From Raphanus sativus (lineage: Eukaryota > Streptophyta > Magnoliopsida > Brassicales > Brassicaceae): DNA of 64,000 nt. Every line of letters starts with the position of its first letter. Position 1 is the first letter of the stretch. The position numbers were made by a program, and so were the translations under genes. The notes under the pieces are model-generated. The model was not told the origin of the DNA and searched no databases. It saw nothing but the letters and a program-made list of their open reading frames with translations. Shown here one piece after another: positions 24,962-36,539 of the stretch. The DNA is taken from contig NC_079515.1 of assembly GCF_000801105.2 (NCBI RefSeq), positions 22,467,407-22,531,406 of the forward strand, written 5' to 3'.

Positions 24962-25777
24962 TTTTTCCAAATTGAAATATATTATAACTAGGCTAAGGCC
25001 CAAACATACAAAACCTGAAGGTCCAAAAGAAAGGCCCAGGTAAAAGAAACAGCAAACAGAAATTGGGACCAGGCCCAGTGGAGTGTCGGTCACACCGACA
25101 ATCCGACATTGACGCCATCGCTAGTCCCGATACCGATCTACAACGCTGCCGCCGAGAGAGCCTCCGCCGGAGAGGACTACACCGTTGCAGAGCCATCGTC
25201 TCGCCGGCCAAACCACGCACGTACGCCTACGCCGCATACCACTTCACCACCGTAGCTTCTTCTTTTCGAGGATAGCATCAATCGATTTAAGAAAATCGAG
25301 ATCTCATCCCTCAATTTCGATGCTCCGAAGCTACCACACGAACACCCAAATACGAAGACGCTTCGTCTTCTTCACCAACGCTTTCCTCACAGTGAGCCAA
25401 ACTCGAGAATCGAGGCCCCAACTTGAAGCAAAGCCCAAAACACTAGATCGAAACTAAAAAAGGAGAGAGACTATTAAACCCTAACTTAGCCGCCGTCGAT
25501 TACAGAGCCCAAATGACGCGGATGCTTCAGCCAAACCGTTCACCCTTGACGGAACGGTGCGAACGATGGCGGTCAAAACCGAACGCCCACCACGGAGGAG
25601 ATGCGATGCCGGGAGCAAAAGGAATCTTTCTTTTCACCGACAGAAAAACAGGACCAACATGCATAGCAAAGTTAAGCCGGACCGACGGTGGCTGTGAAAG
25701 CCCAGCCGTCGGCCGGCAACGGGAGTCTCGCCGGAGTTCTCTCTCTTCTCTCTTTCTCTTCTCTCTCGAAACCACTA
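24962..25777 (-). mobile_element. LINE-like retroposon, minus strand
   Basis: AAAATATTGATCATTTT is exact at 24945-24961 and 25778-25794 (17 bp), a strong target duplication. Read on the minus strand the element starts with GAGAGAAGAGAAAGAGAG, continues through GC-rich sequence, and ends GGGCCTTAGCCTAGTTATAA ... CAATTTGG plus poly-A, a tail style common in plant LINEs. At 816 bp it has no reverse transcriptase and must be internally deleted or 5'-derived. It lies only 57 bp before the first surviving ROPGAP exon. Confidence 0.75.
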
Positions 25778-25851
25778 AAAATATTGATCATTTTGAAAGT
25801 ATAAAATACTAATAAGCCAACCGGTTACGTGTCATGTTGTTTGTTTGGCAG

Positions 25852-26831
25852 TGCAACAGTTTTTGGGGTTTCGACAGAGTCGATGCAGTTATCATATGAT
25901 TCGAGAGGGAACTGTGTTCCTGTGATACTCTTGCTATTACAGAGTAGGGTATATGATCAAGGAGGCTTGCAGGTGAGTGAATGAAACATAATCAGTCCCG
26001 TTTCTTTTAATCCCAAAGCTGTCGAAAATTATATGCGCCTCAGGTAGAAGGAATCTTCAAAATAACAGGAGAGAACAGTGAGGCAGAGTACGTGAGGGAG
26101 CAGCTAAATAAAGGGATGGTACCTGATGGGATCGATGTTCATTGTCTAGCTGAACTTATCAAGGTTCCTTCTTCAAAAAGCCTTCTTCTTAATTTATCCT
26201 TTCATTAGATGATGTGTGTGTGTGTGTGTGTTCAGGCTTGGTTCAGAGAGCTACCTAGAGGGGTACTGGATCCTCTGCCATCGGAGCAAGTGATGCAGTG
26301 TGAGTCAGACGATGATTTTGTCAAGGTTGTAAGGCTCTTACCTCAGACAGAAGCTTCTCTTCTCGTAACGTTGCTTTAGTCTTTTCCCCTAACATGTCTA
26401 AGGTCAGTTTTTTTCTATTGAAGTGATTCCTGATGATCAATACTAAAAATGCACAAATGATTCGCATCTGTTATGAGTCCTATTGTTGAGATATCTTGGA
26501 ATGAGTTTTTGGGGTTTAAGCAATGTTTTCATATAGTTAAATGTGTTGGCACTGTTTTGGATTTTATTTGTAGATGGCAGACCCTTTGACTGCATTGATG
26601 TATGCGGTTCAAGTGATGAAGTTGCTGAAGAGCCTCACAGAGAAAACCCTAGGAGAAAGGGAAGCCACGTCTACCCATGTTGTTACAAGATGCAGCAATG
26701 AAGCCGAAGAAGGTGAGAAGGAAGAAGAGGAGGAGGAGGAGGAGGAGGAGGACGGAGGAGATGGTGTGTACATAATTAAGAAAGAATCGCCAGAGATAAT
26801 AAGAGTGGTTGTTGATGAACACAAGGCATGA
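25852..26831 (+). pseudogene. ROP GTPase-activating protein, truncated and frame-broken
   Basis: Segments 25852-25972, 26044-26163, 26236-26402 and 26574-26831 encode recognisable pieces of a plant RhoGAP: VFGVSTESMQLSYDSRGN, VEGIFKITGENSEAEYVREQ, AWFRELPRGVLDPLPSEQVM, VVRLLPQTEASLL, and MADPLTALMYAVQVMKLLKS plus a Glu-rich tail. ROPGAPs switch off ROP GTPases and carry an N-terminal CRIB motif. Three faults show decay. The CRIB and all 5' exons are absent. After EASLL about 22 codons expected in the family are deleted and the frame shifts to a TAG at 26377-26379, although the next out-of-frame bases still spell NVALVFSPNMSK. The usual arginine finger (GIFR) is lysine (GIFK). Skipping from CTC|gtaacg at 26364 to the last exon would restore frame but not the domain. 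The position fits Arabidopsis At1g08340. Confidence 0.85.
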
Positions 26832-27822
26832 TGCATGAAGATTGCGTTTGAGGGTTCTAATACTTCTGATTCAAAGGAGTTGATGGAGTTGGGCAGCCAC
26901 TCATTTGCAAACCGAACCCTATATATACAAGTGTAACTGATGTTCTTTATCTTTTTTTTTTGTCTTTACAAGTGTTCTTAATCTTTCTTTAGTATATTGT
27001 CTTGGCTGCTTTTTAAAAATATATCTGTGTAAGTTCTAGGTAACGTAGTTAGTTGTTAAATGGTGATATGATATGAGACTACTAATTCTATGGAATGATA
27101 AGCAAAATGTACATGCCTTTCTACTTATAGTAAGATCATTTTCAATTTTTCATTCCCTAACAGAAACATGAAAGAGTCAACAACTCAAATTAATTCCTAG
27201 CCTGTCTATTGGCAACAAACCTACTATTGTTATCCATGTGTTGAACGAAAAAAGATGCAGTTGTATCTTAGTTTCCTTGGTATCTAAACAAATACAAAGA
27301 TGAGTCACTTGACGAATAAAAGAGTACTCATTAGTTCTTGGCCGCTATTTAAGCTTGAAAAGCCATGATAAGGAGAGGTTGTATGTGTATGTATATGTAT
27401 ATGTACATGATTTTTATCGGTTCAGTTAAAAACTATACTAGTGTAAAACTAAAATAAAGATTCACAAATCTAAATATTATTAAGCTGGATTAATTTTTAC
27501 TATACTTTTTAGACATTGTTTGTTTGTTTTTCTTTTTGGCTGAGATTTTTAAACTATTGTGTAAAAACAACAAATGGTTTTCTTACCCAAGTTCAAATCA
27601 AACTCAAGTGGATGTTTCTTACCATGATGGGAGAATATACCAAAGATGTCTTCGAGCCTTTAAATGACATGGCCCAAGGCCCAAACCTGGTTTACGTTTC
27701 CGTCTCCAAATCCCCAAATCCCCAAATCACACACATTACGTAAATCACAATTCTAGGGTTCTTCCGATTAGGTCAAAATCGAATCGCGAGATTTCACCAC
27801 ATTTTGTTCTGAACTTAGAAAG
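26832..27822. other. Intergenic with one tail-only insertion
   Basis: Contains TGTTCTTTATCTTT (26941-26954) and TGTTCTTAATCTTT (26973-26986), one mismatch, around a T-run plus GTCTTTACAAG, a tail-only insertion in reverse orientation. The rest holds the DCP1 promoter and leader; CCCAAATC repeats lie at about 27710-27725. Confidence 0.55.
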
Positions 27823-30232
27823 ATGTCTCAGAACGGGAAGCTGGTCCCACCAAATATGGATCAGAACAGTACGAGGCTCCTCAATCTCACAGTTCTCCAG
27901 CGAATCGATCCTTTCATAGAGGAAATCCTTATCACAGCAGCTCACGTCACCTTCTATGAATTCAACATCGAGATTAGTCAATGGGTAAGTTGCAGTCATC
28001 ACCTCATCCGTGTGGTGTTGATGACGTTTGCTTTGCTACTGACTGATCTGTGTGTTTTTTATTTTTGTTTTCAAACAGAGTCGTAAGGACGTTGAAGGGT
28101 CTTTGTTTGTTGTCAAAAGGTGAGTACTTTAGGTCTGTCTTCAACTATGTTGTGAAGTTAACTTTTATCGTGTAAAATCTGATTTTTGTTTTGTTTTGTT
28201 TCAGAAACAAACAACAACCTCGGTTTCAGTTTATTGTGATGAATCGTCGGAATACAGGTCAGGATTCTCTTCCGAGTTCTTAGTTTAGGTTCCTTTGTGA
28301 TGTTTCTTTCTGCTTAAGCTCCATCCTCAATGGTGGAGTACATAGTTTTTATCTGATTGAGTTGATATCTTTGTCTTTTTTTGTAACATTGACTTTTGTT
28401 TTTGTCAGTGTTTTAGTTTGTCTAAAGTAGGCCTGCTGGGTTGGGTAGTTCGGATTTTGGTTTTTTGGGTTCAACGTGAATCTTACTGAATAAACCTGAA
28501 ATAAAGATTGGTTTGGTATTTGATTAGTTCGGTTTTCGAAAATCCTACTGAAACTTTTGATTCGGTTTTATATTTTAGTTTTGTTTTGTCAAAAATTTCT
28601 GATAAGTTCAGCTAAGTTCGTTTTTGATTTCAGTTATATTATAGTTAAGTTTTGTTAAAATTTCGGATAAGTTCACTTAAATTCGGTTAGATTGGTTCGG
28701 TTTTTGGTATGGTTGGGTTATATTTCTTTTGAAAAAAGAAGAGAGAACCGATTGCCGGACCGAAAACCAAACTTTTAAAGAAAACCTACTGAATCTGATC
28801 GAACTAATGGATAATAATTAATAAGGTTAAGGGAAGGTTTAGATCGTTTGTGAATTTGGTTTATATTGCTTATCCAGTAACTCTAGGAATCTTGATTTAG
28901 GAGTTAGTATTTTTTTTTTGTAATCATCAGTGTTTTGTTTAAATTTGCCTGGGCAGATAATCTGGTGGAAGATCTCCTGGGAGATTTTGAGTACGAAGTC
29001 CAAGGTCCATATTTACTTTACCGTAACGCATCTCAAGAAGTAAATGGCATTTGGTTCTACAATGAACGTGAATGTGTGGAGGTTGCACGTCTTTTCGACA
29101 GGTACATATACATATTCCGTAGAAACTGATTTTGTGATTGATCATATTTGCCGATTGTCAGACAGATTCTTGTTCTTTCATGAAGACATTCTTGTAGATT
29201 TTTCTCTTACCATTTTGTATGACTTAGATGCGTTATGTTTATTTCCATATTCGTTGTATCTTCGCCTGATGGTCCTTGGTATGGCAGATTACTTAGCGCC
29301 TATTCCAAGGCAAACCAGAAGCCAAATACCTCATCTTCGAAAAGGTAAAGATCTTCATGTTTAGGTTGTGTCTTACATACATAATCTACATCACTTTTTC
29401 AGATTGTATATTTGCTTATATGTTAAAATTAAGTTTAGTTTTTTCTATAAACTGCAGCGAGTTTGAGGAATTGGAAGCTGTGCCTACAATGGCGGCTATG
29501 GATGGTCCTCTTGAACCATCTTTAACTGCTAGAGATGCCCCTAATGATCCTGCTTTTGTCAACTTCTTTAGCGTAAGTCTCTAAAGCTTTTGATATATAT
29601 ACACACTCACACCATCACCTTCATCACCATGTTGTTGGGTTGACTACAGTCTGCGATGGCTCTTGGGAACACTTCGAGTGGGACTTCAAGTGGACCACCA
29701 TACCAATCATCACCAACTCCTCTACAACCTCACCAACCCACCGTTGCGCCTCCTGCACCTCCACAGCCTCTGCAATCCTCCTCTCCTATCATGCCTCACT
29801 TTGAGTACAACCCTGATCTTATCAATAGCAACCCCAGCGTTCAGATCGATCTGGTGACGCCGTCCTCGTTCTTTGCACCCCCACGGACGATGACACAACC
29901 ACACCTTATTCCTAGTTCATCTACCCCCACTGCGCCTCCTCTGAACTTTAATAATGCGACTCACCATCAGCAGCGCCAGCATGGTACTCCGATGCTCCAG
30001 CCTTTCCCACCACCAAATCCACCACCCTCACTCGCTCCTCCTGCACAAAGTGTCCCAGTTATCAACAGAGACAAAGTCAAACAAGCTCTTTTGACGCTGG
30101 TTCAGGTTTGTTCTTCTTTTACAACATTCACTTGACTTGAGCTACTACCCAAACCTAACGAGTTGCTTGTGACAGGAGAATGAATTCATCGACATGGTGA
30201 CCCGAGCTTTACAAAATGCACATCAACCATGA
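27823..30232 (+). CDS. DCP1: mRNA-decapping enzyme subunit DCP1
   Basis: Eight exons: 27823-27984, 28079-28119, 28205-28257, 28957-29101, 29288-29344, 29458-29572, 29650-30105, 30176-30232; 361 aa. The N-terminal third is the DCP1/EVH1-like domain (RLLNLTVLQRIDPFIEEILITAAHVTFYEFN; FQFIVMNRRNT; DFEYEVQGPYLLYRNASQEVNGIWFYN). The middle is a disordered Pro/Ser/Gln-rich stretch. The conserved C-terminal trimerisation segment VNRDKVKQALLTLVQ-ENEFIDMVTRAL spans the last intron. DCP1 activates the DCP2 decapping enzyme in cytoplasmic P-bodies, with VARICOSE as scaffold in plants. The start MSQNGKLVPPNMDQNSTRLL fits the orthologue. Intron 3 (699 bp) holds a decayed repeat. It ends 476 bp from the convergent PSAO gene. 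Confidence 0.95.
28428..28800. repeat. Degenerate GGTTCGGTTTT-type repeat in DCP1 intron 3
   Basis: It begins GTAGGCCTGCTGGGTTGGG, similar to the TAGGCCTGGGC end of the hAT-type element at 8924, and continues with TTCGGTTTT and AACCGATTGCCGGACCGAAAACC stretches. It looks like an older, eroded copy of that class; no intact termini or target duplication were found. Confidence 0.45.
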
Positions 30233-30708
30233 AGCTTAGTAGGGTTTGGGCGTGGGAAACAGTGGCGGTTTGGTTTAGAATGTGTAGTTAAAACGTAGTT
30301 TAGTTCTCTTTGAATACCTTTGAACAAAGTCTTGTCAGAACCTCTAACAGGAAGTTATAAAAGAGACTTGCATTAATGCTCCCTTGTTTTATAACTCTTG
30401 ATTCATCTAGCTCTTTAAAACTTAGTACCAAGATCATCAAGAAACACTTTTGTCTGACATCAATTAAAATTGGACTGACAATCGAACCAGAAAAGCTGGT
30501 CCAATCGGGTTCAACTGAGTTAAAAATAATATCATGGTTGAATCCGGTTCAATCACCTGTCCGATCTGGTTTTAAAAAATAAAAACATTGTATGAAACAT
30601 CAAATATAGAAAACCGAAAGAAAGAAAGTTTTGATTCATAATATTACACGGAGAAGAACAAAGAGAGAGATGTAAGATAATAAGTAAAGATGGAATAAGA
30701 TGGATGAT
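30233..30708. other. Convergent 3' region, DCP1 and PSAO
   Basis: Holds both 3' untranslated regions. Positions 30460-30580 contain GGTTCAACTGAG / GAATCCGGTTCAATC, a repeat resembling 240-660. No gene. Confidence 0.5.
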
Positions 30709-31348
30709 TTATTTCTTGAAGTAATCTTCGGTCCTGCCCTTAAATCCGATTTGTCCGAAGGTGAGGCAGATGAAGAGACCTAAGTGCCAGGTGATCAACC
30801 ACAACCAGAACTGCGAAGTGAGAGCAGGAGGAGTTGGGAAGTGAGCGAGCTCAGTTCCTATGCTCTCGAAGAAGAGACCCGACAGGCTCTTCCCGTTTAT
30901 CGCCGGAATACTCGACGGAGCTAGCCATCCGATCAGACCAAACCCCACCACGTTCAGATCTCTCCTCAGCCAGTTCTGTTCAAAGCTTTTTTTTTTTCAT
31001 TTTGTAACACAAGTAAAACTATTATTAGAGAAAAAAACCCCAAAGGTATCTTGAAGAACAAGTTTTCGTTAGTTCAGTTGGATATAAAAAGTAGGGAACA
31101 TACCAAGTGACTCTTCCTCCCGATGCTCCGGCGACTTTCAGAGGGTTCTTTGCTCTTATTGTTGGTTTTATAAATGCTAAAAAACATCACCAAAAATATA
31201 ACAAATATTATATGTTTTAGATCAATTATTCAGATGAGATCAGAAGAAAGAAAAGAGTACATGAAGAGAGAGCTTTGGCCTTGATGGGAGAAACAGATGA
31301 TCCTCCGAGACCTATCACTGTCGATGGAGCTGCAAATGTTGCTGCCAT
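30709..31348 (-). CDS. PSAO: Photosystem I subunit O, chloroplast precursor
   Basis: Three exons on the minus strand: 31348-31261, 31176-31104, 30985-30709; 145 aa. Residues 1 to about 50 (MAATFAAPSTVIGLGGSSV...) are Ser/Ala-rich with few acids, a chloroplast transit peptide. The mature protein starts near CFEQNWLRRDLNV and has two membrane helices, VVGFGLIGWLAPSSIPAI and ALTSQFWLWLITWHLGLFI, then FGQIGFKGRTEDYFKK. PSAO is a nuclear-encoded thylakoid subunit near PSI-H/L that helps bind LHCII during state transitions. Length fits the roughly 140 aa of the Arabidopsis protein. All three splice junctions are GT-AG and keep frame. Confidence 0.95.
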
Positions 31349-32250
31349 TTTTCTTCTTTGCTTCTTTCTCCCAGACCGATCTCTTTTATTTTATTTTCTG
31401 ACATCCACACAAACATGAATAGCTTGGTTTTGTGGACGAAGGAAGAGATTTCCAGGATGTGTTATCAGGCAATAGCTTTGTGACACCTCACTATTTTCTT
31501 TGATATTGTGGGTCACTTCTTGGATAAGATAAATTTCAGATTTTTTTTTCATTTCTGTCTCAATTTTTTTTTTTTTGCATCTGAGTATATGTGATTATGT
31601 CATAATAAATTCATAGGAATTATATAAGTTCTAGTATTAATATAATTATTTCATTAACAATTCTCATAAAGTTCATTGTGACATTTCAACATGCGTCTTT
31701 GGCTATATCATACATGATAATATGATACTTTCCTTCTTTTTCACAAAATATTAATTTTAAGATTTTTTATTTGTTTCATAATTATATTAATTTTTTTTTT
31801 GTTCACAATGTAACTTTATAGTTTATTTAGCTACTCTATTCATAATAACTAAAATAATTATTATATAATAATTCTTTTATAAATCATATATTAAAATAGA
31901 AATCATATTTGATACTATAATTTATTTTCAAAGTAACTGAAAACTCGTTAAGAAAAAAAAAGAATTTTTTTTTGTCAAACTGAAAACTCTAAAAATCCAT
32001 TTTTTGTGGAACATGAATATTGTCTAACACCAATAATAAATATATTTCATTATTTTCTTTATTTTTAGAAAACAAACAAAAGAACTAAAAATTGTGTGTT
32101 TTACTCATTTAACCCCCCTCGTAAATAGATAAAAAAAGGGGGTAAAACCTGATTCTTCCGTCATCTTCACCGTGCGTTCGGCGGCTGACGTTTACACTAT
32201 AACATTTAGCAAAAGGGGTTTTAGAGATTTAGGGTTTTACCGAGGAGCGG

Positions 32251-32252
<2 letters not shown>
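31349..32252. other. Divergent promoter region of PSAO and LSG1
   Basis: About 900 bp between divergent starts, AT-rich. It contains AACTGAAAACTC at 31935-31946 and 31978-31989 around a poly-A/poly-T piece ending GTCAA, another tail-only insertion. ACCCCCCTCG and GGGGGTAAAACC near 32110-32150 are close to the LSG1 leader. Confidence 0.5.
31935..31989. repeat. Tail-only insertion between PSAO and LSG1
   Basis: A 12-bp exact direct repeat (AACTGAAAACTC) flanks 31 bases made of GTTAAG, an A-run, GAA, a T-run and GTCAA. The double A/T run suggests two tail insertions or a rearranged one. Confidence 0.55.

Positions 32253-32307
<55 letters not shown>
32253..32307 (+). repeat. (GA)27 tract directly before the LSG1 start codon
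   Basis: 55 uninterrupted bases of GA end exactly at ATG 32308. GA repeats in plant leaders can bind BASIC PENTACYSTEINE (GAGA-factor) proteins at the DNA level. In the mRNA it makes an unstructured purine leader next to the start. No ATG lies inside the tract. Confidence 0.9.
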
Positions 32308-32311
<4 letters not shown>

Positions 32312-35074
32312 GGAAGAGCGAGAAGACGACGCTAGGGAGATCACTGGTAAAGCACCACAACCATATGATTCAAGAATCGAAAGACAAAGGAAAGTACTAC
32401 AAGAATCTCCAGAAGAAGGTTCTCGAATCCGTCACCGAGGTCAGCGACATCGACGCCATCATCGAGCAGGCAGAGGAGGCCGAGCGTCTTTTCACCATCA
32501 ATCACAGCAACACCACTCCTCTCCCCATCAATCTGTATAATTAATAACTCTTCTCTTCTCTTTTTGAGCTTTTTGAGATTCTTAGGACTTGAGTTGAGTC
32601 CTTGTCAGTTGCCTTGTTTCAAAGTCCCTCTCTTTTTTAGCTGAACTTTGCAGTGATTATTATCCTTTTGAGCTCTGTTTTGTTGACATCTTAGAAATTG
32701 CGATGATTTTTGGTTTTGTAATGGTGATTGTTAAGCTGTAATAAGACTTTTCTCTAATGCCTTTTTTTTTTTATTAAATCTTGTTAACAGAGATACGAGT
32801 TCTAGCTCAAGTACTAGAGCAGCTGAAGAATGGAGAGAGCAGCAGAAGATAGAGGAGGCTTTACACGCTAGTAGTCTTCAAGTTCCTCGAAGGTACGTCC
32901 GTTTTTTATTCTCTTGTTCAATCATTTATCCATTTCACAGCTCTGAGATTGAGTTTTGAGTATTATTTTCTTTATCTTCAGACCTCCTTGGACACCAGAA
33001 ATGTCAGTGGAAGAACTTGATGCTAATGAAAAACAAGCTTTTCTGAACTGGCGTCGGATGCTTGTGAGGTTAGCTTCCTTTTTTTTTGTGTGTGTTCTTC
33101 ATCCCAGTGACTCTTACTTCTCCGGTGTGTTTCGTATAGAGAAACCAATTTCTGTTGCTGAAATGTTTGTTAGTGATATAACTAGATGGGAAAGTTCAGT
33201 CAGTTTCTGTAAAGTACAATGCTTTCATTGATAAAGTTGATGTATATTACTGAAATGGTCGAACGGAGAAAACGTTCAAATAAACTTCATTTTTGCTGTT
33301 ATGGATATAATGTGTGTATATTTTGTTTCAACACTTTCTAAGTTGAAGTAATTTGGCAACATTCGGTAAATAGGCTTTGTTCAGTTACTCGGCTTCTAAC
33401 ATAAGATGTCGTTTCTTTTACTATATTTGGTTGGTTTCATTATGTCCACTTTTCTATGTGGCTCATTGCCATGGCTTCTTATAAATGCTTATTTGTTTTC
33501 CTGTATTTGTGTATAGGCTAGAGGAAAATGAAAAGCTTGTGTTGACTCCATTCGAAAAGAACCTCGATATCTGGAGACAGCTTTGGCGAGTGCTTGAACG
33601 TAGTGATTTGGTAAGTCTCTGGCAAAGTGTATTTAACCCTCTCATTATACTCCTTTGTTTATTAATTCATATCTCTTTTTTCCAGATTGTTATGGTAGTT
33701 GATGCTAGAGATCCACTGTTTTACCGTTGCCCTGATCTTGAGGTATTACATCCTCTCCCAACTTTAAACCCATCTGGCACCGTATCCCCCTGATCTTTAT
33801 CATTTACTTCGAGATTCATCCTGACACAGGCATATGCTAGAGAGATTGACGAGCATAAGAAAATCATGCTTCTAGTTAACAAGGCGGATCTTTTGCCTCC
33901 TTACGTCAGGTAAGCAAGCCTTTTGTGCCTTGCTACTTTACCTCATAGATTTTATCATCTTCTGACCAAGTATTTTACTTCTTGACATATCTGTAGGGAG
34001 AAATGGGCAGAATATTTTCGCGTCAACAACATCCTCTTCGTCTTCTGGTCAGCCATGGCCGCTACAGCTGCCCTCGAAGGGAAAGTCCTGAAAGAGCAAT
34101 GGAGAAAACCCGATAACTTTGACACGACTGAAGATCCTGAAGTTGTGATATGTGGCAGGGACGAGCTGTTGGGACGGTTACAGTTTGAGGCTCAAGAGAT
34201 TGTCAGAGCAAGAAGAAACTCTAGAACAGAATCATCGACTGTTGAGTCTCAACGTGAGAATGCTGTGGTTGGATTTGTAGGGTACCCAAACGTGGGAAAG
34301 AGTTCAACAATCAACGCATTGGTTGGTCAGAAGCGAACAGGTGTGACATCTACACCAGGGAAAACAAAGCATTTTCAGACATTGATCATCTCTGATGAGC
34401 TCATGCTATGCGACTGTCCTGGTTTAGTCTTCCCTTCGTTCTCAAGCTCCAGATACGAGATGATCACATGCGGTGTACTTCCTATCGACAGAATGACGGA
34501 ACACCGTGAAGCTATCCAGGTGGTGGCGGACAAGGTCCCTCGCCATGTGATCGAGAGTGTTTACAACATCTCTCTTCCCAAACCCAAAACCTACGAGCGT
34601 CAGTCCCGTCCGCCTTTCGCTGCAGAGGTTCTTAGAGCTTACTGTGCTTCTCGTGGCTACGTTGCCTCTAGTGGACTACCTGATGAAACCAAAGCAGCGA
34701 GGCAGATTCTGAAAGATTACTTGGGAGGTAAGCTGCCGCATTTTGCAATGCCGCCTGGGATGAGTGAAGAGGATACTAGTCCAGGAACTGGTTCAGATTC
34801 TGAAGAAGGTTCAGATGATGAGGAAGAAGGCGAGCAAGTTCCTGGTATTGAAGATGTGCTGGATGATTTGAGCTCGTTTGATCTGGCGAATGGGCTTGCG
34901 TCTTCTAAGAAAGTGAGGGTGAAGAAGGAAACAGCGTCTCATAAACAGCACAAGAAGCCTCAGAGGAAGAAGGATAGGAACTGGAGAGTAAAGAACTCAG
35001 AGGATGGTGATGGTATGCCTCTGGTTAGAGTTTTTCAGAAACCGGCTAACACTGGGCCTCTCACTATGCGTTGA
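32308..35074 (+). CDS. LSG1-2: Circularly permuted GTPase LSG1 (60S ribosome export/maturation)
   Basis: Seven exons: 32308-32534, 32791-32892, 32982-33068, 33517-33610, 33686-33742, 33830-33909, 33997-35074; 574 aa. It starts MGKSEKTTLGRSLVKHHNHM, the conserved LSG1 N-terminus. The G-motifs run in permuted order: G4 NKAD (residues 206-209) comes before G1 GYPNVGKSS (about 311-319), then GKT and G3 DCPGL (about 355-359). The acidic stretch near residues 480-510 and the Lys/Arg-rich end (KKPQRKKDRNWR) are typical. LSG1 releases NMD3 from the cytoplasmic pre-60S subunit. The Arabidopsis orthologue at this position is At1g08410 (LSG1-2/DIG6), needed for normal auxin-related development. The last exon carries most of the protein, and all junctions keep frame. 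Confidence 0.96.
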
Positions 35075-35327
35075 TTACCATCAAATGTAGTCACTCCGAG
35101 CAAAACATGCAATGTTCCAAAGTTTATGTGATGGTGTATTATCAAACTAAGATACTTAAAAGTTTATTTTTTATTTTTAATTTATTAAAGTTTTGTTAGT
35201 TCTTGTTAATTAAGAGCTTTTTGTACTACAATTTTGCTCGATATAGATTATGGTTTTGATTAGTAACATGAGTTATATTTGATTTATTTTTAATTATTGA
35301 TAAAACTGAATTGGAATCCACATCTTT

Positions 35328-35377
35328 GTTTGTTTTTAATACTCTTTTTTTTTGTCAACGTTTGTTTTTAATACTCT
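35328..35377. repeat. Tail-only insertion with target duplication
   Basis: GTTTGTTTTTAATACTCT (18 bp) is exact at 35328-35345 and 35360-35377. Between them is TTTTTTTTGTCAAC; on the minus strand this is GTTGAC plus 8 A. Confidence 0.75.
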
Positions 35378-35555
35378 ATTTCATTTTAGTTATTGTTTAG
35401 ATTTATTTACACAAATTAAGAAAATATTTAATTTTGTATATTTTTAAAAGTAAAATATCATTAATTATTCATTTAATCATATTTCAACCAATAAAAAATA
35501 AGTTAAAAATATCATTAATAACTTTTGAATTGAAATTGGAATGCTAAAAAAATTA

Positions 35556-35792
35556 CTCCATCCGTTTCATTATACATGTCGTTCTAGACTTCGACACACT
35601 AATTAATAAAATATTTATGTTTGTATATTTACTAGATAAAAACATCATTACCAATACACCTAACCATACTTCAACCAATAGAAAATAGCTTATATTAAAA
35701 AGTCAATAAATTTTACATTAAAATCATAAAACGACACTTATTTTGAAACAATTTTTTGTTCTAAAACGACATCTAATTCGAAACGGAAAGAG
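35556..35792. mobile_element. Stowaway-type MITE
   Basis: Ends CTCCATCCGTTTC and GAAACGGAAAGAG are inverted repeats inside TA dinucleotides (35554-35555 and 35793-35794). CTCCSTCCGTTTC is the classic Stowaway/Tc1-mariner terminus. 237 bp, non-coding. Confidence 0.85.
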
Positions 35793-36539
35793 TACTCTAC
35801 AATGACAATAAAACTAAAGGAATGTTGAATTAATTATCTCATGTATTTTTTAGAACTTATTCGACAAAAAGTCAAAAAAAATATTTAAACAAATACATAT
35901 ATTTTACAGTAAATTGAGCACATAATCTATATATTTTATCACATTTTGCATCAAGTTATAACATGGGTTATAATTCAACTAAGAGACTATATACAATCAA
36001 AATATGTTAAGTTTAAAATGTTGGCTATGAAAATTTTGGCTTTAAAGTTATGGCTGTTGTAAAAAGTAAAAACATATTGAAATTGATGAAGCATATATCC
36101 AAATCAAAAAATTATAAAATCATAAAAATAAAGTAGAAAATGAATACTAAAAGTTTTAAAAAAAATCATAATAACAGAACAGAATATCTGTTATTTCATT
36201 TATTGGTTTGGATAACAAACAAATAATTGCGAGAGAGGAGAGAGAGAGAGAGAAACTCTATTTAACAAAAAGAAAAAAGAAAATAGAGAGACGAATTTCG
36301 TTTTCCCGGATTCCGCGAATGTCTGCTTCGTTTTAATTTCCCTGGAAAAAATAAACAGTTTCTGTATTTGTTCTTCTAATAAGGTCGAGGATCTCACCGG
36401 AGAAAAGCTAGCTAGGGTTTCGATTTAATCTCGGGAACTGCACAGATGTTGATCAGATATTCCGTTCTGTAGCTGGATCCATCTAATTACTTAGATTTAC
36501 TTTTTCTTTTTCCTCTTTCCTCATTAGATTGATAACACA

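Larger units (their letters stand above)
35075..36539. other. Intergenic between LSG1 and BSL2
   Basis: AT-rich, with a Stowaway-type element (35556-35792) and a tail-only insertion (35328-35377). The BSL2 leader lies at about 36380-36539 (AGGGTTTCG, CT-rich stretch). Confidence 0.5.

Noticed and set aside
24993..25812. Arg/Ser-rich frames on both strands
   Set aside because: They are shadows of the GC-rich LINE-like insert.
32172..32540. Frame reading through the GA tract (Glu-Arg repeats)
   Set aside because: It starts with GTG, not ATG, and overlaps the well-supported LSG1 start in another frame.
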